A program made the translations under genes and the position numbers. 64,000 nt of DNA, from positions 1-64,000 of the forward strand of contig CAYSRC010000007.1 in the NCBI GenBank assembly GCA_964433495.1. The letters run 5' to 3'. The DNA comes from CAYSRC01 sp964433495 (GTDB lineage Bacteria; Bacillota; Clostridia; Oscillospirales; Ruminococcaceae). Shown one piece after another: positions 60,087-64,000 of the stretch. Each line of letters begins with the position of its first letter. Within the stretch, counting starts at the first letter, position 1. The notes beneath the pieces were generated by a model. It saw only the letters and a program-made list of their open reading frames with translations, was not told the DNA's origin and made no database searches.

Positions 60087-60104
60087 GGGGCGGCCTCATC
60101 GATA

Positions 60105-60133
60105 TTGACAAGCAAACCCCGCTAAAATATACT
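60105..60133 (+). promoter_or_regulatory. rlmD promoter
   Basis: Perfect TTGACA (60105-60110), 17-bp spacer, TATACT (60128-60133). The leader to the ATG at 60277 is about 140 bases. It is back to back with the minus promoter at 60058. Confidence 0.85.
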
Positions 60134-60276
60134 TTATTTATCTGTGTGATGCGGCGTCAAAGCGCTGCGCGCCGTGCCGGATGACACGACAGCCGGGCTG
60201 GCGTCCCCCGCGTCACACCGTCCGGCCGCCTTAGCACAAGCGGCACAAAATCCCCCGAAAGCGAACCATTGACCCC

Positions 60277-61626
60277 ATGAAAAAGAACGAGATATATTCC
60301 CTTACGATAGACGCCCTCAGCAACGACGGCAACGGCGTCGCCCGCACCGACGAGGGCGTCGTCTTTGTCCCCTTTACCGCGCCCGGCGACCGCGCCGAGA
60401 TAAAGATTGTCAAGGCGGGAAAAAGCCTGTGCTACGGTCGCGTCGAGCAGATCACGCGCCCGTCTCCCCAAAGGGTCGAGAGCGACTGCGCCGCCTTCGG
60501 GCGGTGCGGCGGCTGCTCGTTTCGGCACATTGACTACAAACACGAGCGCGCGGCAAAGCGGCAATTCGTCGAGGACGCCATAAGACGGATAGGCGGGCTC
60601 GACGCGCGGGTGCTCGACACCGTCCCCTCCCCCGACGTGTGCGGATATCGAAACAAGGCGCAGTTCCCCGTTTTCAGCGACGGCGGCAGGGCGTGCTTCG
60701 GGCTCTATTCGATGCGCAGCCACCGTCCCGTGCGGGTTGACGGCTGTCGGATACAGCCGGGCATCTTCACCGAAATCGCCGCGTTCGTGTGCGCGCAGAT
60801 GGACGCCCTCGGCATAACCGTCTACGACGAGACGGCGCTTGAGGGCGAGGTGCGGCACATCTGTCTTCGCTCGTCAAGCGACGGCAGCGTGCAGCTTTGC
60901 CTTGTCATCAATGCCGACAGCCTCACGCAGGGCGCCGCGCTCGCGCGGGCGGTCATGGACAGGTTTCCCTGTGTGAAAGGGGTTCTCAGCAACACAAACA
61001 AGCGCCCCGGCAACGCAATCCTCGGCAAAACCACGCGCGTTGTCGCGGGCGAGGCCGAGCTGCGCGACACCCTCGCGGGCGTGCCGGTTTATCTCTCGCC
61101 CGGGGCGTTCTTTCAGGTCAATCGGGGCGCTGCCCATCTTCTGTACAAGCGGATTGCGGAGCTTGCGGGCGAGGGCGGCACACTGCTCGACCTCTACTGC
61201 GGCGCGGGGACGATAGGGCTTTCGCTCGCGGACAGGTTTTCGCGGATAATCGGCGTCGAAGCCGTCCCCGACGCGGTAAAAAGCGCCCGGCGAGCCGCCC
61301 GTGAGATGGGGCTCAGCCGCTGCGTGTTCCGCACCCTCGACGCGGCGCAGGCCGCCGAGATGCTCGTAAAGCGGGTCGAGACGATTGACGTCGCCGTCGT
61401 CGACCCGCCCCGCAAGGGCTGCTCGCCCGACGCCCTTGACGCGCTCGTCTCCCTATCCCCCCGGCGTATCGTCATGGTCTCGTGCAACCCCGCCACCCTT
61501 GCGAGGGATCTGAAATTCCTCACGGGCGCGGGCTACGCCGCGGGCGACGTCACGCCCGTCGACATGTTCCCCCGCACACCGCATGTGGAGGCGGTTGTGA
61601 TGATGTCGAAGACCAAGTGCCAATGA
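60277..61626 (+). CDS. rlmD: 23S rRNA (uracil-1939-C5)-methyltransferase, TrmA/RlmD type
   Basis: A 449-residue RNA uracil C5-methyltransferase. N-terminal TRAM domain (about 1-60, LTIDALSNDGNGVARTDEGVVFVPFTAPGD), cysteine cluster for an iron-sulfur site CAAFGRCGGC (about 70-79), then SAM motifs LLDLYCGAGTIGLSLA and DVAVVDPPRKGC, and the catalytic cysteine in MVSCNPATLARDL. Its ATG lacks a strong ribosome site. In Firmicutes such enzymes (RlmCD) modify U747 and/or U1939, so the exact target is uncertain. Its stop overlaps a small open frame (ATGA at 61623). Confidence 0.93.
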   Translation: MKKNEIYSLTIDALSNDGNGVARTDEGVVFVPFTAPGDRAEIKIVKAGKSLCYGRVEQITRPSPQRVESDCAAFGRCGGCSFRHIDYKHERAAKRQFVEDAIRRIGGLDARVLDTVPSPDVCGYRNKAQFPVFSDGGRACFGLYSMRSHRPVRVDGCRIQPGIFTEIAAFVCAQMDALGITVYDETALEGEVRHICLRSSSDGSVQLCLVINADSLTQGAALARAVMDRFPCVKGVLSNTNKRPGNAILGKTTRVVAGEAELRDTLAGVPVYLSPGAFFQVNRGAAHLLYKRIAELAGEGGTLLDLYCGAGTIGLSLADRFSRIIGVEAVPDAVKSARRAAREMGLSRCVFRTLDAAQAAEMLVKRVETIDVAVVDPPRKGCSPDALDALVSLSPRRIVMVSCNPATLARDLKFLTGAGYAAGDVTPVDMFPRTPHVEAVVMMSKTKCQ

Positions 61627-61639
61627 GAACCGTACTCGT

Positions 61640-62030
61640 TGCCGCGCATACGCATATTATCAGAGACAATAAATCAATGGGATTATTTGCTTTTATCTCT
61701 GAAAAATCAAGTCAAACAATAGCTCCGGGGATAACAAAGAGGATTCAAGAATGCGGGCTGAATTTGGTTGGACTGCGAATGAATTACATCGGCAATTGAT
61801 GGTAAAAATTTCTGAAATTCAACTGCCATTTTGGCTTTTTACGAATGAAAAGTGCGCTGACATTGTGTTGGCTGAAATAAAGAACGATAAGGTTAGGCTA
61901 AGTGAGATTTATCATCAAGCAGAGCTTCGTTTTAAGAAACAGTACAGAAACAGTGTTTGTTTATAGAGTGTCAATGTTGCAATTCTTATTGACCCTCTGT
62001 GAAGCCGTAGTTTGAAGGAAAAAATAGTTT
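61640..62030. other. AT-rich islet after rlmD with small open frames
   Basis: This 390-bp stretch is clearly richer in A and T (about 37 percent GC by eye) than its surroundings. It holds two overlapping short plus-strand frames: 61623-61799 (58 codons, starting MRTVLV at an ATGA overlap with rlmD) and 61751-61966 (71 residues, MRAEFGWTANELHRQL...RFKKQYRNSVCL). Neither has a clear ribosome site or known domain. Near its right end AGAGTGTCAAT (61965-61975) and ATTGACCCTCT (61988-61998) form an imperfect inverted repeat. It resembles a decayed foreign fragment. Confidence 0.5.
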
Positions 62031-62156
62031 TACAAGGGCAACACTTAAAAAGTATCCCGTCACCCCAACAGCCACAGCGGTGCCGGGGCAGCGCGGGAGG
62101 GGGCCCGAATGCCGCTTTTCATGTTTCTTCAACTGCTTTTAATTCTGGGGGTAATT

Positions 62157-62543
62157 ATGGAGTACGGCAAACAGGACACGCTGCTCTTTTTCGAGCGGCA
62201 TGAGGGGGCGTATCCCCTCTATGAAGCGCTCGAAAAGGCGCTGACCGAGCGGTTCCCTCTCACAGAGATAAAGGTGCAGCGCTCGCAGATCTCTTTTTAC
62301 AACCGTCATATGTACGCATGCGTCTCATTTGCGCGGGTGAAGCGCAAGAGCGAGCTGCCGCCCGAGTACATCGTCCTCACGTTCGGGCTCCCCTATCCGC
62401 TCGAGTCCCGGCGCGTCGCGGTGAAGACGCAGCCCTACCCCGGGCGTTGGACGACGTACATCATGATAGACTCGCAGGCGGATATCGACCCCGAGCTGAT
62501 GGGTTGGATGGAGGAGGCATATGATTCTGCGCAGAACAAATAG
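62157..62543 (+). CDS. DUF5655-domain protein
   Basis: A 128-residue protein resembling DUF5655: YPLYEALEKALTERFPLTEIKVQRSQISFYNRHMYACVSFARVKRKSELPPEYIVLTFGLPYPLESRRV, then KTQPYPGRWTTYIMIDSQADIDPELMGWMEEAYD. Such proteins are thought to be related to endonuclease or transport folds but have no proven function. The ATG at 62157 has GGGGGT ahead. The end overlaps the next gene by 23 bases, in the same direction. Confidence 0.78.
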   Translation: MEYGKQDTLLFFERHEGAYPLYEALEKALTERFPLTEIKVQRSQISFYNRHMYACVSFARVKRKSELPPEYIVLTFGLPYPLESRRVAVKTQPYPGRWTTYIMIDSQADIDPELMGWMEEAYDSAQNK

Positions 62544-62853
62544 GGGCGAAGCTGCCCCAAAAACGGAAACGGAGCAGGCCGTCGACCGCATAAAGAGGAT
62601 GGAAGACGCATTCAACCGGGTGTCGGAGGCGTGGAACAGAGACGCGCAGGCCGTTCGCTCGGACGCTGCGATTATGGGATTGATTGCGCAGCTCACTGAT
62701 TACTACAGCAGCGGAGAATGGCTGCACGACTATCAGCTGGACGAGGCGGGGATGATCCCCCGCGACCTCAGGCGCGGCGTGCTGTCCCAGGACGGACTGT
62801 ACGACCTCATTCAATCGCTCGGGGACGCGGGGGTGCTCGGACAGAGCGGCTGA
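62521..62853 (+). CDS. DUF4298-family protein
   Basis: A 110-residue DUF4298 protein, recognisable from QAVDRIKRMEDAFNRVSEAW in the helical N-terminus and LTDYYSSGEWLHDYQLDEAGMIPRDLRRGVLSQDGLYDLI near the C-terminus. The family is small, cytoplasmic and of unknown function. Its start lies inside the DUF5655 gene, so the two are coupled. I cannot say what the pair does. Confidence 0.82.
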   Translation: MILRRTNRGEAAPKTETEQAVDRIKRMEDAFNRVSEAWNRDAQAVRSDAAIMGLIAQLTDYYSSGEWLHDYQLDEAGMIPRDLRRGVLSQDGLYDLIQSLGDAGVLGQSG

Positions 62854-63046
62854 GGGGCGGTTTGTCGGGGTCTTTTTGTGCGCGGCGCAATCCCCCTCCC
62901 CTGCTGCGTCGAAGCGGCGTCCCGACGGCTTAAGGACAAAACGGCGAAAGAAAAGTTTTTGAGGGATAAACGGACCTGCACGTCCCTTGCAGGGCACTCC
63001 GCATTTAAGCTGCCGGGTGTCGCTCGTCTTTAAATCGAAATGACGG

Positions 63047-63075
63047 TTGTAACTTTGTCGCTTTTTTGGTAAAAT
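63047..63075 (+). promoter_or_regulatory. Promoter of the DMT-type transporter gene
   Basis: TTGTAA (63047-63052), 17-bp spacer, TAAAAT (63070-63075), about 45 bp before the ATG at 63121. The stretch 62854-63046 shows nothing else. Confidence 0.72.
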
Positions 63076-63120
63076 ATAAAATTGCCGTTGCGGCGGACAA
63101 CTTTGTTGAGGTTAGTAATT

Positions 63121-64000
63121 ATGTGGTTTCTGCTTTCCGTTATCGCCCTTGTGTGCTGGAGCGGTTCCGACCTTTTTTCAAAGATCGGCTCCAAGCCCGA
63201 CGACAAACTGAGCCATTGGAAGATGGTCATGGCGGTCGGCCTTGTCATGGGCCTGCACGCGCTTTTTGAGATATTTGTCGGCGGCGTCAGTATAACCCTC
63301 GCCGACATCGTCGCCTACCTTCCCGCAAGCGCCATGTACATCATCTCGATGATCTTCGGCTATGTGGGGCTGCGGTATATCGAGCTCTCGATGTCCTCGC
63401 CCGTCTGCAACTCGTCGGGGGCAATTGCGGCAATCCTCTGCTTTGTCTTTCTTCAGGAGATGCCAAACGGCATACAGTGGTTCGGCGTCGCGTGCGTGTC
63501 GCTCGGCGTCGTCCTGCTGGGCGTTGTGGAGACGTGCGAGAGCGAGGAGGTCAAGGATCTGCGCAGGCAGGAGGGCGCGGTGAAATATCACAAGAGCTTT
63601 TTGGCGCTGCTGCTGCCCATCCTCTACTGCATCATCGACGCGCTCGGCACCTTTGTAGACTCGGTCCTTCTGCGCGAGGAGAACACCGGGACATTCCTCG
63701 ACCGTCTCTTCCCCACCGTACTCGATGAAGCGGTGGCCAACGTCGCCTACGAGCTGACCTTCCTTGTGTGCGGGGTCTGCGCCGCCGTCTATGTCCTCAT
63801 CATCAAGCGCGACAAGCTGCTGCCCAAGCGGGAAGCCCCAAAGCTCATTGCCGCAGCGTTTGAAACGGCAGGTCAATTCGCGTACATCTTTGCGCTGGGC
63901 GACTCGGCGCACGTCGGTTTTTCCGCCGCGATCATCTCCTCCTACTGCGCGCTGTCGGTGCTGCTGAGCAGGATATTCCTCAAGGAAAAGCTGTCCGCAA
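63121..64000 (+). CDS. EamA/DMT-type membrane transporter, cut by window edge
   Basis: Open from ATG at 63121 to the end of the window with no stop (293 codons seen). The product has about nine hydrophobic helices: MWFLLSVIALVCWSGSDLFSKIGS, VMAVGLVMGLHALFEIF, ADIVAYLPASAMYIISMIFGYVGLRYIELSMSSPVCNSSGAIAAILCFVFLQEMP, GVACVSLGVVLLGVVE, LALLLPILYCIIDALGTFVDS and so on. The paired-repeat shape with ELSMSSPVxNSSGAIAAIL and ALSVLLSRIFLKEKLS suits the drug/metabolite transporter superfamily. Substrate unknown. A consensus-type promoter is upstream. The start is chosen because helix 1 begins at it; the ribosome site is weak (GAGG at 63107). Confidence 0.82.
   Translation, partial: MWFLLSVIALVCWSGSDLFSKIGSKPDDKLSHWKMVMAVGLVMGLHALFEIFVGGVSITLADIVAYLPASAMYIISMIFGYVGLRYIELSMSSPVCNSSGAIAAILCFVFLQEMPNGIQWFGVACVSLGVVLLGVVETCESEEVKDLRRQEGAVKYHKSFLALLLPILYCIIDALGTFVDSVLLREENTGTFLDRLFPTVLDEAVANVAYELTFLVCGVCAAVYVLIIKRDKLLPKREAPKLIAAAFETAGQFAYIFALGDSAHVGFSAAIISSYCALSVLLSRIFLKEKLSA

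Noticed and set aside
63178..63912. Minus-strand frame of 244 codons opposite the transporter
   Set aside because: The plus strand has an uninterrupted transporter frame with membrane helices, a promoter and codon use like its neighbours.
1..64000. Prophage, integrative element or defence island
   Set aside because: I find no integrase, transposase, phage structural genes, restriction genes or toxin-antitoxin pair; most genes are conserved chromosomal functions.

Overview
The window looks like chromosomal DNA of a high-GC, spore-forming member of the Clostridia (Firmicutes), most likely an Oscillospirales/Ruminococcaceae-type gut bacterium. The reasons are: PolC and DnaE polymerases together, HprK kinase/phosphorylase, WhiA, the yqfC-yqfD-phoH-ybeY-era-yqzL-recO cluster, a three-gene ger spore-germination receptor, YlbJ, an ECF thiamin transporter (ThiT) under a TPP riboswitch, and many PadR/DUF-type Firmicute genes. 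Base composition is GC-rich almost throughout; the clear exception is a short AT-rich islet near 61.64-62.03 kb. Placement below class level is inference.

Layout. 0-0.3 kb: three tRNAs (Met, Trp, Asp) from one consensus promoter. 0.4-9.9 kb: accessory and small-function genes (PepSY lipoprotein, nitroreductase, a tandem-domain deoxyribosyltransferase-like protein, PadR-DUF2812 pair, a membrane protein with a long disordered tail, GH25 lysozyme, TfoX-N protein, membrane-embedded M28 peptidase), with repeat-rich gaps. 10-14.5 kb: rarA, glyA, nth, riboswitch-thiT. 14.6-21.6 kb: a phosphoesterase and the threonine operon (ACT protein-hom-thrB-lysC-thrC-ybaK). 22-32.9 kb: the conserved pyrH-frr-uppS-cdsA-dxr-rseP-ispG-polC operon. 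33.6-36.7 kb: ligA and pfkA. 37-44.6 kb: hprK-murB-rapZ-whiA-dnaE. 44.6-50.1 kb: gerKA-KB-KC and the divergent yetF/DUF4363 genes. 50.2-55.9 kb: the yqfC...recO cluster. 56.7-64 kb: ylbJ, trmB, a zinc-ribbon membrane protein, rlmD, two small DUF genes, and a DMT-type transporter running off the right edge.

How the genes work together. The hom/thrB/thrC/lysC operon makes threonine from aspartate. The pyrH-to-polC operon combines nucleotide, isoprenoid (dxr, ispG, uppS), phospholipid (cdsA) and replication functions. HprK, PfkA and RapZ link carbon and wall metabolism with MurB. The Ger proteins, YqfC/YqfD and YlbJ indicate endospore formation and germination.

The most unusual items are: a dxr gene with no canonical start codon ahead of its NADP-binding motif; a 151-bp hairpin-bearing tandem repeat; a dispersed palindromic repeat family found in at least six intergenic places; a 107-nt out-of-frame overlap of yqzL with recO; and a rapZ-whiA junction lacking the usual glmR/yvcK gene. 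I see no CRISPR array, prophage, transposase or defence island, and no strong candidate for an entirely new multi-gene system.
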